Origin: Pseudomonas ceruminis
Lineage (GTDB): Bacteria; Pseudomonadota; Gammaproteobacteria; Pseudomonadales; Pseudomonadaceae
Assembly (NCBI RefSeq): GCF_021602025.1
Contig: NZ_BQHW01000004.1
Span: 186,001-250,000 of the forward strand
Length of the DNA stretch: 64,000 nucleotides
Reading direction: 5' to 3'
Positions 16,001-23,921 of this stretch are shown here, piece by piece. The notes beneath the pieces were generated by a model that was not told where the DNA came from, made no database searches, and saw only the letters and a program-made list of their open reading frames with translations. The position numbers were made by a program, and so were the translations under genes. Numbering within the stretch: position 1 is the first letter of the stretch; every line of letters begins with the position of its first letter.

Positions 16001-17585
16001 TAACGACCTGGGCCTGGGTGTCATTACCCTGGCGGTCAGCAAAGAAGGTGCCGGATACCAGGTCGCCTCGGTAGTTGCGTCGTGTGCCCTGTTCCTGCAG
16101 GGCCGTGGTGCCGATTTCGACCTGTTTGGCATGCAGGTCCAGGTCGTTGCGGCCATGCATTGTGCTGCCTTGTACAGTGAGTGTGTCGTTCGCCTTGACG
16201 GCCACGTGCCTGGCACTGAGCGAGCTGCCTCGCGCGGTTTCCTTGTACTGCTGTGAATCACTGTCGCCGCGCCACAGGTCCTTGCGGTGGCGTACCTGTT
16301 CTTCGATGCGCTGGCTGTCGATGCCCGCGACGATGTCCAGGTTGGCACCGCTGTCGAGGGTCAGGTCACCGCCGGCATTCACCTCGGCGGCCACCAGACG
16401 CATGTCGGCGCCGGACTGCAACTGTATGCCGTTATTGCCTTGCAACTGTGTACCGCGCTGCTGGCGCTCGGTGGTCGTGCGCTCGCGGCTGTAGGTCTCG
16501 CGGGTGATGAACAGAACCTTTTTCTTCCAGTTTTCACGGTCGTGGGCGATGTGCTCGCGGGTATCGGCATCGAGGACGAGGGCTTTGCCGGCCTTGGCCT
16601 CGATGCGGTCGGCCTTGCCGTCGACCGCGCGCAGCGTCAGGTCATCGGCGGCGGTGAGCAGCAGTTCACCCTGCTCAGTGTGCAGTTCACCTGGCCGGTC
16701 GGCAGTACCGTCGACTCGCAGCGCGCCGGCTGACTGAATGCTGATGCCATGATCGGCCTTGGCCTGCACTGGCCCCATGCGGACCCCGGCACCTTCGGCC
16801 GTGCTGACCACGCGTATGCGCCCGGCCCGCATGGCGCCGAACAGATTGGCGTCGATGCTCGACGCCGTGCCGGGCAAGTGCTCGAGCACCTGCCCGTCGT
16901 TGTAGCCGAGGCGGTTGCGGCCAACGGTGACGTTGAGGTCGTGCCCGGCCATGAGCGTGCCTGTGCTGTCCAGCTGCGGCGCGATCAGTTCGAGCGCGCC
17001 TTCGGCATTGCTCTGGCCGCCGTCAAGTACCTGCAAGGTACCGCTGGCGTGCAGCGTATTGAGGTGTTTGAGCTGCTCGTCCTGAAGTTCTGGCGTGCCC
17101 ACCAGAAAGCCGGCACGGGTCGTGTTGATGAAGCTGCCGCCATTGAGGGTAATGCCATTGGGGTTGGCCAGGATGTAGTCGGCCGGGCGCCCGAAGATCT
17201 CTTGCGGGCCTTCGATCAGCGAGGCGTTGCGGCTGACCACTTCGTTGAGGATGGTCGACGCTGCCTGGCCTTGGAACTGCGGGTTGGCGGCGAGCGCACC
17301 GGCCAGTTGCGATTGGCCGGCGTGCAAGGCGTTGTTCAGCACCACCCCGGGGCTGGCGACGTTGTAGTCGAGAAACTGGTTGTGCGACAGGCCACCGGCG
17401 TTGGGCGCGACGATATCGATCACCGGGACGCCGTGGTCATGGTTGATGACTGGTATGCCACCGGGGCCAGGGGCGGCTTCCAGCCCACCCTGGGCCAGGG
17501 CGGTGGTAGAACTGAGCAGGGCGAGGAAGATGGCCCAGCGCAAGGTATTGGGGTGGATAGACGGTAACTGCGAGAGTGTGTGCAT
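13059..17585 (-). CDS. TpsA filamentous haemagglutinin-type exoprotein
   Basis: This 1508-residue protein is the secreted partner of a two-partner (type Vb) system. Seen: a signal peptide ending near TTALAQ, a TPS/haemagglutination activity domain (about residues 35-165) with NQFLDYNV and the hallmark NPNGI near residue 140, then long beta-helical haemagglutinin repeats with motifs of the type GDLTLDSGANLDI. The protein ends at WVSSVQGKAD directly after the repeats. I see no pretoxin motif, toxin-like C-terminal domain or immunity gene, so a contact-dependent inhibition role is unlikely; adhesion or biofilm formation is more probable. It starts 27 bases after tpsB. P. putida KT2440 has a comparable pair, HlpB/HlpA, linked to seed and root colonisation; equivalence is likely but unproven. 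Confidence 0.93.
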   Translation of the reverse strand: MHTLSQLPSIHPNTLRWAIFLALLSSTTALAQGGLEAAPGPGGIPVINHDHGVPVIDIVAPNAGGLSHNQFLDYNVASPGVVLNNALHAGQSQLAGALAANPQFQGQAASTILNEVVSRNASLIEGPQEIFGRPADYILANPNGITLNGGSFINTTRAGFLVGTPELQDEQLKHLNTLHASGTLQVLDGGQSNAEGALELIAPQLDSTGTLMAGHDLNVTVGRNRLGYNDGQVLEHLPGTASSIDANLFGAMRAGRIRVVSTAEGAGVRMGPVQAKADHGISIQSAGALRVDGTADRPGELHTEQGELLLTAADDLTLRAVDGKADRIEAKAGKALVLDADTREHIAHDRENWKKKVLFITRETYSRERTTTERQQRGTQLQGNNGIQLQSGADMRLVAAEVNAGGDLTLDSGANLDIVAGIDSQRIEEQVRHRKDLWRGDSDSQQYKETARGSSLSARHVAVKANDTLTVQGSTMHGRNDLDLHAKQVEIGTTALQEQGTRRNYRGDLVSGTFFADRQGNDTQAQVVTDSSVKADGKLQVTADQVSVKGSTVHGGQDAVLYSEKGALAIGADHGSSTSSEHENNSKLFGLIGRDREHTQRKQHALVSDVSSASNLRLASADELRINGANVEAGKHLQVEAKGDLIIDSTQSVADSDTRSQQRSFVASAKQTQDAEDGKPGSRQYAAGLAYEVVTTSGKQREVSQVASALKGATVALNSGAHLQVNGSSVQAGAGDLDIQAKQMSLGAARNTRDSSTNTTRSGGGLTVTGGIDRIGSQFEGQHNVETVTEHDSKGQRSTLQASGDLKLGADELVAEAAKVEAGNGLKVTAKRIENRAVQDIHEREERREDWQGSLGASVEYRDLTRPIERLVLGEEAARFQQASPEDAMVAPSMGADMTVDHLKRLENQRRGFAHVSELSGATAQVTADSIDDQGTAWRANAGALQIDAQQHTLRAAKHTQENTGERLAYGGDLRVDTSTGEDLNVRVTGKGGSLSRQDTASTAVPGSLYGQQGIQVQLGSDGRYEGVRIDGGTGDVVMHSAGSLSLTQASDHAEQRTQQLDGNAWAKVGNRPGNTGVDGRGYLDHDQRQSAQTKAQVAQVDAQGSVRLSSGGDLLLEGTRIGSREAKAGDILLQSGGRLQVTAASNTQQAEGGGLGGGLELAAKTGATRGGALGGHFTHGKQEENAQQAVDAQFHSAGKLALQSRAREDIALHLEGLHATAEQIDINAASGGMLIEASSDRERRNNLDITAGAGFNQSKGGTDTYGLHGRAQLNLDKRDNLTWNAGNLRAERIDLQSRGDTRIEGVSLEAGRIKGEIDGDLRIASRKDNVDTLTVKGDARLSKEKNPQGYANAASAMTSPLGSKVSAKAGSAASKADPGFSPTFSLEVSHVQRDSVAQHTTLKGSEGIDLKVGGDTHLVAAKLQSAKGNVALDTNAVTKQTLSGNDYRRDVSIDASNSPVDLGTAIAQIAKGKGAADGENALDLGLLRTSGHNRSEQWVSSVQGKAD

Positions 17586-17612
17586 GTTCTCGTTCTCTTT
17601 GTTGTGGGTGAA

Positions 17613-19292
17613 TCAGAGGTTCAAGGCCCACTCCACTACCCAGAAGCCGGGCTCCAGAAGCGGGCGGTGCCGGTCGCTGGTGTAGAGGGCGCGCTGGTAG
17701 TCCAGGCGCAGGCGGCTGTGCGGCAGGCTCAGTTCAACGCCGACCGCGGCCCCTGCCAGGCGCTGCGAGGGGGAGCGCTGCGCCAGGCGTAGCCAGCCTG
17801 TGTCCAGACCCAGGTAGGGACGCACCTGGGCAGGTGCGGTCCAGCCCAGTGGTAGAGGTTGGCTCAAGGTGTTGCGCCAGACGGCGGCACTGGCGCCGCT
17901 GTAGGTGTGTTGGCGAAAGCCGCGCACGGCCGAGTCGTCGCTGAGCAGCATCTGCTCGACTGCGGGCAGGGCCTGGCTGCTGTACTGCAGGGCAAGCTCG
18001 CTCTGCCAGCGCCATGGCCGGTTCGCCGGCCCCTGACGCAGGTGCAGCAGGTTGGCGCGGTACTTGCGAAAATCCCGGGGGGGCGCGTCCGCACGTCGCG
18101 CGGGTTGCGTGGCGCCGAGCCAGCCTGTGCCCTGGGCGACGCCGACGTAGGTGTTCCAGACACCGTTGTCCAGCCACAGCAGGTTGAGGCCGGCTTCCAC
18201 ACTGGTCAGGGTCGGGCTTTGCAACTGGACGAGGGCACCACCGGTGCGGTTGACCAGTTGCTTGCGATCGAGGCGGGCGCTGGCGCTGAGCATGCCGTGC
18301 TGGTTGCGCCAGAGCATGCGTTCGACGCTCACGCCCTGGTATTGGCTGCTGCCGCTGCTGCGCTGCGCGCTCTGCGGGAGGGGCGCGTTGTAGCTCAATT
18401 GGCTGGCATTGAGGGTGAAGGTCCAGGGACCGTAGGGAATGCTGTAGTAGGCGCTGACGCCTTGGCTGCGCCCGGGCGCATCGATAACCGTGGTCGCCAG
18501 TGACAGGCGCAGGTCGTCGTTGAGGCCAAGCGGGCTGTCTACGCCGAGGGTCAGGTTAAGGCGGTACCGCCCCGTCAGGGGGCTGCCGCGGTTGTCGAAG
18601 CGGCTGTCCAGGTGCCAGCGCGAGTCTACCTGGCGGGATTGCAGCAGCACCCGGGTGCCTCCCTGCATTTCACCTGGCAGCAGGTCGGCACTCAGTTCGT
18701 AGGCACGCAGGCGGTTGAGCTGGTCCAGCCCCTGCTCGAGGTCTGGCAGGTAAACCGGCTGCCCAAGCATGTCGGGGAAGGCACTGTGCAGGGAAAGTGG
18801 CCGTTCGACGTCAAGCTCGACCGATTCTACGAAGCCCTCGATGATGAGGATGTCCAACGCGTCGCCCTGCGCGGGTGGGTGCTGCAGGTAGGGGCGGCTG
18901 GCCGGGTAGCCGGCCTGCACATAGCGTTGGGTGATGGCTTTGAGCAAGCGGTTGATATCGGCGACGCCCATGCAGGGGGACACCAGGGCTTGAACAGTGG
19001 GGGCGAGGGCTTTGGTCGACAGCAGGTGGTTGCCGGCCAGACGCACGCCACTGACCGCCCAGCAGTGGCCGTCGCCGGGCTCGGCAGACGACGGCGCGCC
19101 GTTGCGCACGGCGAACGGGGCACGTAGCCAGCGCTCCAGCCGTTGTTGCTGCTCCAGCTGCCGCCCTGTCTGCTGTTGTTCGCGCAGCTGCTGGCTGGCG
19201 GGGTCGTTGGCCTGCGCCATCGGTGCGACCAGCCAATACGACAGGTAGCAGGCAAGTAGCCTGCTGGCGACCGGGTGAAATCGGAACGGCAT
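17613..19292 (-). CDS. TpsB outer-membrane transporter (ShlB/FhaC family)
   Basis: TpsB proteins are 16-strand Omp85-superfamily barrels that export the matching TpsA. The product (559 residues from the ATG at 19292) has a signal peptide ending near APMAQA, an alpha helix rich in Gln and Arg (QQLREQQQTGRQLEQQQRLERWL), then two POTRA domains (about 75-225, including ITQRYVQAGYPASRPYL and the LDILIIEGFVE strand), and a C-terminal barrel ending ...FWVVEWALNL. An in-frame TTG at 19307 would add five residues, but the ATG is preferred. The gene precedes tpsA on the same strand with a 27-base gap, the normal order for such pairs. Confidence 0.94.
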   Translation of the reverse strand: MPFRFHPVASRLLACYLSYWLVAPMAQANDPASQQLREQQQTGRQLEQQQRLERWLRAPFAVRNGAPSSAEPGDGHCWAVSGVRLAGNHLLSTKALAPTVQALVSPCMGVADINRLLKAITQRYVQAGYPASRPYLQHPPAQGDALDILIIEGFVESVELDVERPLSLHSAFPDMLGQPVYLPDLEQGLDQLNRLRAYELSADLLPGEMQGGTRVLLQSRQVDSRWHLDSRFDNRGSPLTGRYRLNLTLGVDSPLGLNDDLRLSLATTVIDAPGRSQGVSAYYSIPYGPWTFTLNASQLSYNAPLPQSAQRSSGSSQYQGVSVERMLWRNQHGMLSASARLDRKQLVNRTGGALVQLQSPTLTSVEAGLNLLWLDNGVWNTYVGVAQGTGWLGATQPARRADAPPRDFRKYRANLLHLRQGPANRPWRWQSELALQYSSQALPAVEQMLLSDDSAVRGFRQHTYSGASAAVWRNTLSQPLPLGWTAPAQVRPYLGLDTGWLRLAQRSPSQRLAGAAVGVELSLPHSRLRLDYQRALYTSDRHRPLLEPGFWVVEWALNL

Positions 19293-19328
19293 GGGTGAAC
19301 CCCGCAAAAGGCGTACGGCTTACGTACT

Positions 19329-19391
19329 CGTTTGCGTGGATGCTAGAAATTTTGCCATTCGATTGGATGCAGTCTGCTGCCTACGCAAACG
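19329..19391. repeat. Spaced inverted repeat upstream of tpsB
   Basis: CGTTTGCGT (19329-19337) and ACGCAAACG (19383-19391) are perfect inverted repeats about 45 bp apart, and the second copy is itself nested in CTACG-CAAA-CGTAG. They lie in the 160-bp space upstream of tpsB, so an operator for the tps operon is possible. No regulator gene is adjacent. Confidence 0.35.
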
Positions 19392-19452
19392 TAGGGCAGA
19401 TGTGGAATTGAGGTGAGAAAGCTCCTACATCCTGAGTTGGAATGCAGGACGA

Positions 19453-20007
19453 TCAGGGACGAATCTCGATCAGGGTGCCGTCGCGCACCAGTTCCCAGAC
19501 TTCGCGCATGTCGGCATTGCGCATGGCGATGCAGCCATCGGTCCAGTCAAGGGTGTGGAAATACCACTCGGGATAGTCATCGTTGATCGGCGTGCCATGG
19601 ATCATGATCATGCTGCCGGCGCTCCAGCCCTCGCGGGTGGCGCGGGCGGCGTCGCTGATGTTCGGGTAGGTGATGTGCATGGCCAGGTTGAAGCGGTCGC
19701 TCTGCTTGCGCCAGTCCAGCCAGTAAAGGCCCTCTGGGGTCTTCTTGTCGCCTTCACGCTCCTTTGCCCCCTTGGGCTGCTTGCCCAGGGAGATGCGGTA
19801 GGTCTTGAGCGGCTCGCCCCGGCTGATCAGTTGCAGGCGGCGCTCGGACTTGATCACCAGTACCTTGTCGATCAGCGGCTGCATGGCGGTCTGCGATTGA
19901 GTCTGCGCCGGCACCGGGGGTTGGGGTTTGCGAATGATGGTCTCGGTAAAGGCCGCCTGGGACACCGAGGTAACGCAAAGGCAGAAAAAGGCAAACAACC
20001 AGCGCAT
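19453..20007 (-). CDS. Periplasmic L,D-transpeptidase (YkuD domain)
   Basis: YkuD-domain enzymes cross-link peptidoglycan stems or attach proteins to them using a catalytic Cys. The 184-residue protein has a signal peptide (MRWLFAFFCLCVTSVSQA), then a YkuD fold (about residues 48-183) with the strand VLVIKSERRLQLISRG, the conserved HGTP histidine motif and the active-site segment TDGCIAMRN containing the Cys. There is no separate peptidoglycan-binding domain, so it is a minimal form. The gap to the upstream Nudix gene is only 18 bases, so the two may be co-transcribed. Confidence 0.93.
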   Translation of the reverse strand: MRWLFAFFCLCVTSVSQAAFTETIIRKPQPPVPAQTQSQTAMQPLIDKVLVIKSERRLQLISRGEPLKTYRISLGKQPKGAKEREGDKKTPEGLYWLDWRKQSDRFNLAMHITYPNISDAARATREGWSAGSMIMIHGTPINDDYPEWYFHTLDWTDGCIAMRNADMREVWELVRDGTLIEIRP

Positions 20008-20025
20008 GAAGCGGTACCTGCAAGC

Positions 20026-20577
20026 TTAAGTGGTGGGCGAAACGTTCATCGGCGGCAGGTACTCATGGCCTATGGGGTAGTGCTGCCCGATGCGGTCGCG
20101 ATAGTAGCATTCTAGTGTGCGCGTGACGGTGCGAAAAGCCAGCTCGCGCCAGGGGATCTCGTGCTCCTCGAACAGCCGTACTTCCAGGCTTTCCTCACCG
20201 ATCGCGAAGTCCAGGTCGGCCAGTTCGGCACGAAAGAACACATGCACCTGGTCGATGTGGGGCAGGTCGAACAGTTGATACAGGCTCATCGGCCCGACCC
20301 GGGCGCAGGCTTCTTCCACGGTTTCGCGACGGGCGGCCTGGTCCAGGGTCTCGCCATTCTCCATGAACCCGGCGGGCAGGGTCCAGAAACCGCGGCGCGG
20401 CTCGATGGCTCGCCGGCACAGCAGCACCTGGCTGCCCCAGGTAGGCAATACCCCGGCAACGATGTTCGGGTTCTGGTAGTGGATGGTCTGGCAATGCTCG
20501 CAGACGTACCGCAGGCGGCTGTCGCCTGCGGGGATCCGCTGAATGACCGGCTGGCCGCACGCGCTGCAGAATTTCAT
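20026..20577 (-). CDS. Nudix hydrolase with N-terminal zinc ribbon
   Basis: The 183-residue protein begins with a zinc ribbon (CSACG near residue 4 and CEHCQ near residue 31) and continues with a Nudix domain. The Nudix box is complete: G-x5-E-x7-RE-x2-EE in GFMENGETLDQAARRETVEEA. The layout resembles the zinc-ribbon Nudix proteins related to NudC, but it lacks the full NudC N-terminal domain. The substrate cannot be named from sequence; nucleotide-sugar or dinucleotide pyrophosphate hydrolysis is the general expectation. Confidence 0.9.
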   Translation of the reverse strand: MKFCSACGQPVIQRIPAGDSRLRYVCEHCQTIHYQNPNIVAGVLPTWGSQVLLCRRAIEPRRGFWTLPAGFMENGETLDQAARRETVEEACARVGPMSLYQLFDLPHIDQVHVFFRAELADLDFAIGEESLEVRLFEEHEIPWRELAFRTVTRTLECYYRDRIGQHYPIGHEYLPPMNVSPTT

Positions 20578-20700
20578 GCTGTCTCCCTTTGTCTGCGGTT
20601 ATCTTGGCGCGCCAGGCGGTGCTGCTGCAAGCGTGCGGGGCTTGGGTGCTTCGCGGCTTTGGTGCATCATGCAGGCAGGCCTTGGAAACGAGAGTGCGTG

Positions 20701-21300
20701 ATGCTGGACGAGCTACTTCGCCGAATGAGCAACCACCAACCGGCTTCGCTGGAAACCGACCGACGGTTCCCCGAGGCGGCGGTTCTTTTGCCCATCACCC
20801 GCAGCGAAGCGCCCGAATTGGTTTTGACCCTGCGCGCCAAGGGCCTGTCCACCCACGGCGGCGAAGTCGCCTTTCCCGGAGGCCGGCGCGACCCTGAAGA
20901 CCCCGATCTGGTCTTCACCGCGTTGCGTGAGGCCGAAGAGGAAATCGGCCTGCCGCCTGGCTTGGTCGAAGTGCTCGGCCCACTCAGCCCGCTGATTTCC
21001 CTGCATGGCCTGAAAGTGACGCCGTTCGTCGGGGTGATCCCCGATTTCGTCGAGTATCACGCCAATGATGCGGAGATCGCGGCAGTATTCAGCGTGCCCT
21101 TGGAATTCTTCCGTCAGGACCCGCGTGACCATACCCACCGCATCGATTACCAGGGCCGCAGCTGGTATGTCCCCAGCTATCGTTATGGCGAGTACAAGAT
21201 CTGGGGGTTGTCGGCGATCATGATCGTCGAGCTGGTCAACCTGCTGTACGACGCAGGCATCAGCCTGCACCAGCCCCCAGAGCGCTATATAGAAATCTGA
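20701..21300 (+). CDS. CoA pyrophosphatase-type Nudix hydrolase (NudL-like)
   Basis: The 199-residue protein carries the coenzyme A pyrophosphatase signature (LVLTLRAKGLSTHGGEVAFPGG) directly followed by the Nudix box GGRRDPEDPDLVFTALREAEEEIGL. Enzymes of this group cut CoA to phosphopantetheine and 3',5'-ADP. Although the open frame extends far upstream, the ATG at 20701 gives the usual family N-terminus MLDELLRRM. It is divergent from the other Nudix gene, from which it is separated by about 120 bases. Confidence 0.9.
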   Translation: MLDELLRRMSNHQPASLETDRRFPEAAVLLPITRSEAPELVLTLRAKGLSTHGGEVAFPGGRRDPEDPDLVFTALREAEEEIGLPPGLVEVLGPLSPLISLHGLKVTPFVGVIPDFVEYHANDAEIAAVFSVPLEFFRQDPRDHTHRIDYQGRSWYVPSYRYGEYKIWGLSAIMIVELVNLLYDAGISLHQPPERYIEI

Positions 21301-21341
21301 GCGGGCACACCCCGCCGCCGTTGATACCCTGAGGAGCGACT

Positions 21342-21866
21342 ATGAAATACCGCCTGGGCGACCTGCGGGTCGAAAGCCATCCCACCAGCTGGGCAGCACC
21401 TAACGCCATGCTGATCGGCAAGGTACGCCTGCAGGCGCGAGCCAGTGTGTGGTTCGGCGCGGTGCTGCGCGGCGACAACGAGCTGATCGACATTGGCGAA
21501 GACAGCAACGTCCAGGACGGTACGGTGATGCACACCGACATGGGCTCGCCACTAACGCTGGGCAAAGGCGTGACCATCGGCCACAACGCCATGCTGCATG
21601 GCTGTACCGTCGGCGACTACAGCCTGATCGGTATCAATGCGGTCATTCTCAATGGGGCGCGGATCGGCAAACACTGCATCATCGGCGCCAATGCGCTGAT
21701 CCCGGAAGGCAAGGAGATCCCCGATGGCTCGCTGGTGATGGGCTCGCCGGGCAAGGTGGTGCGTGAGTTGACCGAGCAGCAGAAGCGCTTGCTGCAAGCC
21801 AGTGCCGCGCACTATGTACACAATGCCCAACGTTATGCGCGGGAGCTGGTGGTTGACGATGAGTGA
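21342..21866 (+). CDS. Gamma-carbonic anhydrase family protein (YrdA-like)
   Basis: This 174-residue protein is a left-handed beta-helix of hexapeptide repeats (for example [33 protein letters not shown]). The zinc histidines of gamma-carbonic anhydrases are in place: HTDMG, then [13 protein letters not shown]. Members of the YrdA branch are often inactive in CO2 hydration, so the physiological role is open. RBS GAGGAG precedes the ATG. The stop overlaps the start region of the DUF1289 gene. Confidence 0.93.
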   Translation: MKYRLGDLRVESHPTSWAAPNAMLIGKVRLQARASVWFGAVLRGDNELIDIGEDSNVQDGTVMHTDMGSPLTLGKGVTIGHNAMLHGCTVGDYSLIGINAVILNGARIGKHCIIGANALIPEGKEIPDGSLVMGSPGKVVRELTEQQKRLLQASAAHYVHNAQRYARELVVDDE

Positions 21867-22053
21867 TGGTGTGGAGCGGCCGGTGGCCTCGCCATGCGTG
21901 AGCATCTGCGCGTTGGACGAGCAGGATATCTGCACCGGGTGCCAGCGTACCGTGGCCGAGATTGGCCGCTGGGGGCGGATGGACAATGACGAGCGTCGGG
22001 CGGTACTGAAGCTGTGCCATGAACGGGCTGTGGAGGCCGGCCTCATCCTCTAG
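21859..22053 (+). CDS. DUF1289 small cysteine-rich protein
   Basis: The 64-residue product has the DUF1289 pattern: [21 protein letters not shown] followed by [17 protein letters not shown]. The four Cys suggest metal or Fe-S binding, but the function is unknown. The ATG at 21859 lies inside the last codons of the carbonic anhydrase-like gene, so the two are translationally coupled. Confidence 0.9.
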   Translation: MSDGVERPVASPCVSICALDEQDICTGCQRTVAEIGRWGRMDNDERRAVLKLCHERAVEAGLIL

Positions 22054-22065
22054 CCTGAGGCGATC

Positions 22066-22124
22066 CTGTGGGCGCGGGTTTACCGGCGAAGACGCCAGCG
22101 GTAATCTGTACGGCTTGCCCACAG
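22066..22124. repeat. REP-like intergenic element with inverted ends
   Basis: The spacer contains GCGGGTTTACCGGCGAAG, resembling the REP sequence common in P. putida genomes, and is bounded by CTGTGGGC (22066-22073) and its inverse GCCCACAG (22117-22124). It could form a stem around the REP core. Recognition is by eye. Confidence 0.5.
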
Positions 22125-22134
22125 ACGACCCGCC

Positions 22135-22602
22135 ATGTTCTATCTGATTGCCTACATCAGCAGCGTAGTGCTGATCAACTACGCCTTTTCCAGTGCCCCC
22201 CACCTGGACGTGATCTGGTCCGCCTGGGGCGGGCTGGTGTTCATCCTGCGCGACATGGTGCAGACCCGCTATGGGCACGGCGCACTGATCGCCATGCTGA
22301 TGGCCCTGGTGCTGTCGTACGCCACCTCCGAGCCTGCCATTGCCCTGGCCAGTGCCACTGCCTTCTTCGTCTCCGAACTGATCGACTGGCTGGTATTCAG
22401 CATCACCCGGCGGCCATTGCGTGACCGCCTGTGGCTGAGCTCAGCGCTGAGCATTCCGGTCGATACCTTCATCTTCTTCGGCATGATTGGCGCCTTGACC
22501 CCCGCAGTGATCGGCACCGCGATGGCCTCCAAGTTCGCCGGCGTGACCGCGGTGTGGCTGGCCATGGCTTTTCGAGCGCGGCGGGCTGCCGTTACCGGCT
22601 GA
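22135..22602 (+). CDS. VUT-family integral membrane protein
   Basis: The 155-residue protein is almost entirely membrane-spanning, with about five hydrophobic helices and short polar loops ([14 protein letters not shown] is a typical family segment). It resembles the VUT / DUF165 group that includes the queuosine-precursor transporter YhhQ, but it is shorter than characterised transporters. I looked for a preQ1 riboswitch in the short leader and found none, so the substrate remains uncertain. Confidence 0.8.
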   Translation: MFYLIAYISSVVLINYAFSSAPHLDVIWSAWGGLVFILRDMVQTRYGHGALIAMLMALVLSYATSEPAIALASATAFFVSELIDWLVFSITRRPLRDRLWLSSALSIPVDTFIFFGMIGALTPAVIGTAMASKFAGVTAVWLAMAFRARRAAVTG

Positions 22603-22678
22603 TGGTGTAGAATACCGGTCCTTTTTCAGCGGGCTGCGCCAAGCCTGGCACGGCCCCGGACGCCTTCGAGGACCTGAA

Positions 22679-23860
22679 ATGACCCGTATCGGAACCCCAT
22701 TGTCGCCAACCGCGACCCGTGTACTGCTCTGCGGCTGTGGCGAGCTGGGCAAGGAAGTGGTGATCGAGCTGCAGCGCCTGGGCGTCGAAGTGATCGCCGT
22801 GGACCGCTACGCCAATGCGCCAGCGATGCAGGTCGCGCACCGCAGCCACGTGATCAACATGCTCGATGGGGTGGCGCTGCGCGCGGTAATCGAGGCTGAA
22901 AAACCGCATTACATCGTCCCGGAAATCGAAGCCATTGCCACCGCGACCCTGGTTGAGCTGGAGAGTGAAGGCTTTAACGTGGTGCCGACCGCTCGCGCTA
23001 CTCAGCTGACCATGAACCGCGAAGGCATCCGCCGCCTGGCCGCCGAAGAGCTGGACCTGCCCACCTCGCCGTACCATTTTGCCGACACCTATGAAGACTA
23101 CGCCAAGGCCGTGGCCGACGTGGGTTACCCGTGCGTGGTCAAACCGGTGATGAGCTCCTCGGGCAAGGGGCAGAGCCTGCTGCGCAGCGATGCCGACCTG
23201 CAGACGTCGTGGGATTACGCCCAGGAAGGCGGCCGTGCTGGCAAGGGGCGGGTGATCATCGAAGGCTTCATCGATTTTGACTACGAAATCACCCTGCTGA
23301 CCGTGCGCCACGTGGGCGGCACCACGTTCCTGGAGCCGGTCGGCCACCGTCAGGAGAAGGGCGACTACCAGGAGTCCTGGCAGCCCCAGGCCATGAGCCC
23401 GAAGGCCCTGGCCGAGTCGCAGCGGGTGGCCAAGGCGGTCACCGATGCGCTGGGCGGGCGTGGCCTGTTTGGCGTGGAGTTGTTCGTCAAGGGCGACCAG
23501 GTATGGTTCAGCGAAGTATCGCCGCGCCCGCATGACACCGGCCTGGTGACGCTGATTTCCCAGGACCTGTCGCAATTTGCCCTGCATGCACGTGCCATTC
23601 TTGGCCTGCCGATCCCGGTGGTGCGCCAGTTCGGCCCTTCGGCTTCGGCGGTGATCCTGCCTGAGGGCCAATCACAGCAGACCAGCTTCGCCAACCTGGG
23701 TGCGGCGCTGAGCGAGCCGGATACCGCCATTCGCCTGTTCGGTAAGCCAGAAATCAACGGCCAGCGTCGTATGGGCGTGTGCCTGGCGCGTGACGAGTCG
23801 ATCGAAGCGGCGCGGGCCAAGGCGACCCGTGCGTCGCAGGCGGTCAAGGTCGAGTTCTAA
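22679..23860 (+). CDS. purT: Formate-dependent phosphoribosylglycinamide formyltransferase PurT
   Basis: PurT makes formyl-GAR from GAR, formate and ATP, bypassing the folate-dependent PurN step in purine synthesis. The 393-residue protein is an ATP-grasp enzyme: N-terminal nucleotide fold ([13 protein letters not shown]), ATP-binding loop [13 protein letters not shown], and the metal-binding segment [26 protein letters not shown]. The length matches the family. It stands alone, with a convergent transporter gene downstream. Confidence 0.97.
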   Translation: MTRIGTPLSPTATRVLLCGCGELGKEVVIELQRLGVEVIAVDRYANAPAMQVAHRSHVINMLDGVALRAVIEAEKPHYIVPEIEAIATATLVELESEGFNVVPTARATQLTMNREGIRRLAAEELDLPTSPYHFADTYEDYAKAVADVGYPCVVKPVMSSSGKGQSLLRSDADLQTSWDYAQEGGRAGKGRVIIEGFIDFDYEITLLTVRHVGGTTFLEPVGHRQEKGDYQESWQPQAMSPKALAESQRVAKAVTDALGGRGLFGVELFVKGDQVWFSEVSPRPHDTGLVTLISQDLSQFALHARAILGLPIPVVRQFGPSASAVILPEGQSQQTSFANLGAALSEPDTAIRLFGKPEINGQRRMGVCLARDESIEAARAKATRASQAVKVEF

Positions 23861-23870
23861 GCCACGCCAC

Positions 23871-23916
23871 AAGCCATAAGGTGCAAGGAGCGCTCTACGC
23901 TTGCACCCTGTGGCTT
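23871..23916. terminator. Imperfect hairpin between purT and the MFS gene
   Basis: AAGCCATAAGGTGCAAG (23871-23887) pairs with CTTGCACCCTGTGGCTT (23900-23916) with two mismatches. It lies between two convergent genes and could terminate both. The stem shares the TGCAAG element seen in other spacers of this window. Confidence 0.5.
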
Positions 23917-23921
23917 GCACC

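Noticed and set aside
13059-17585. TpsA as a contact-dependent growth inhibition toxin
   Set aside because: No toxin-like C-terminal domain, pretoxin motif or immunity gene is present.
22054-22134. preQ1 riboswitch before the VUT gene
   Set aside because: The short leader shows a REP-like repeat but no preQ1 aptamer features.
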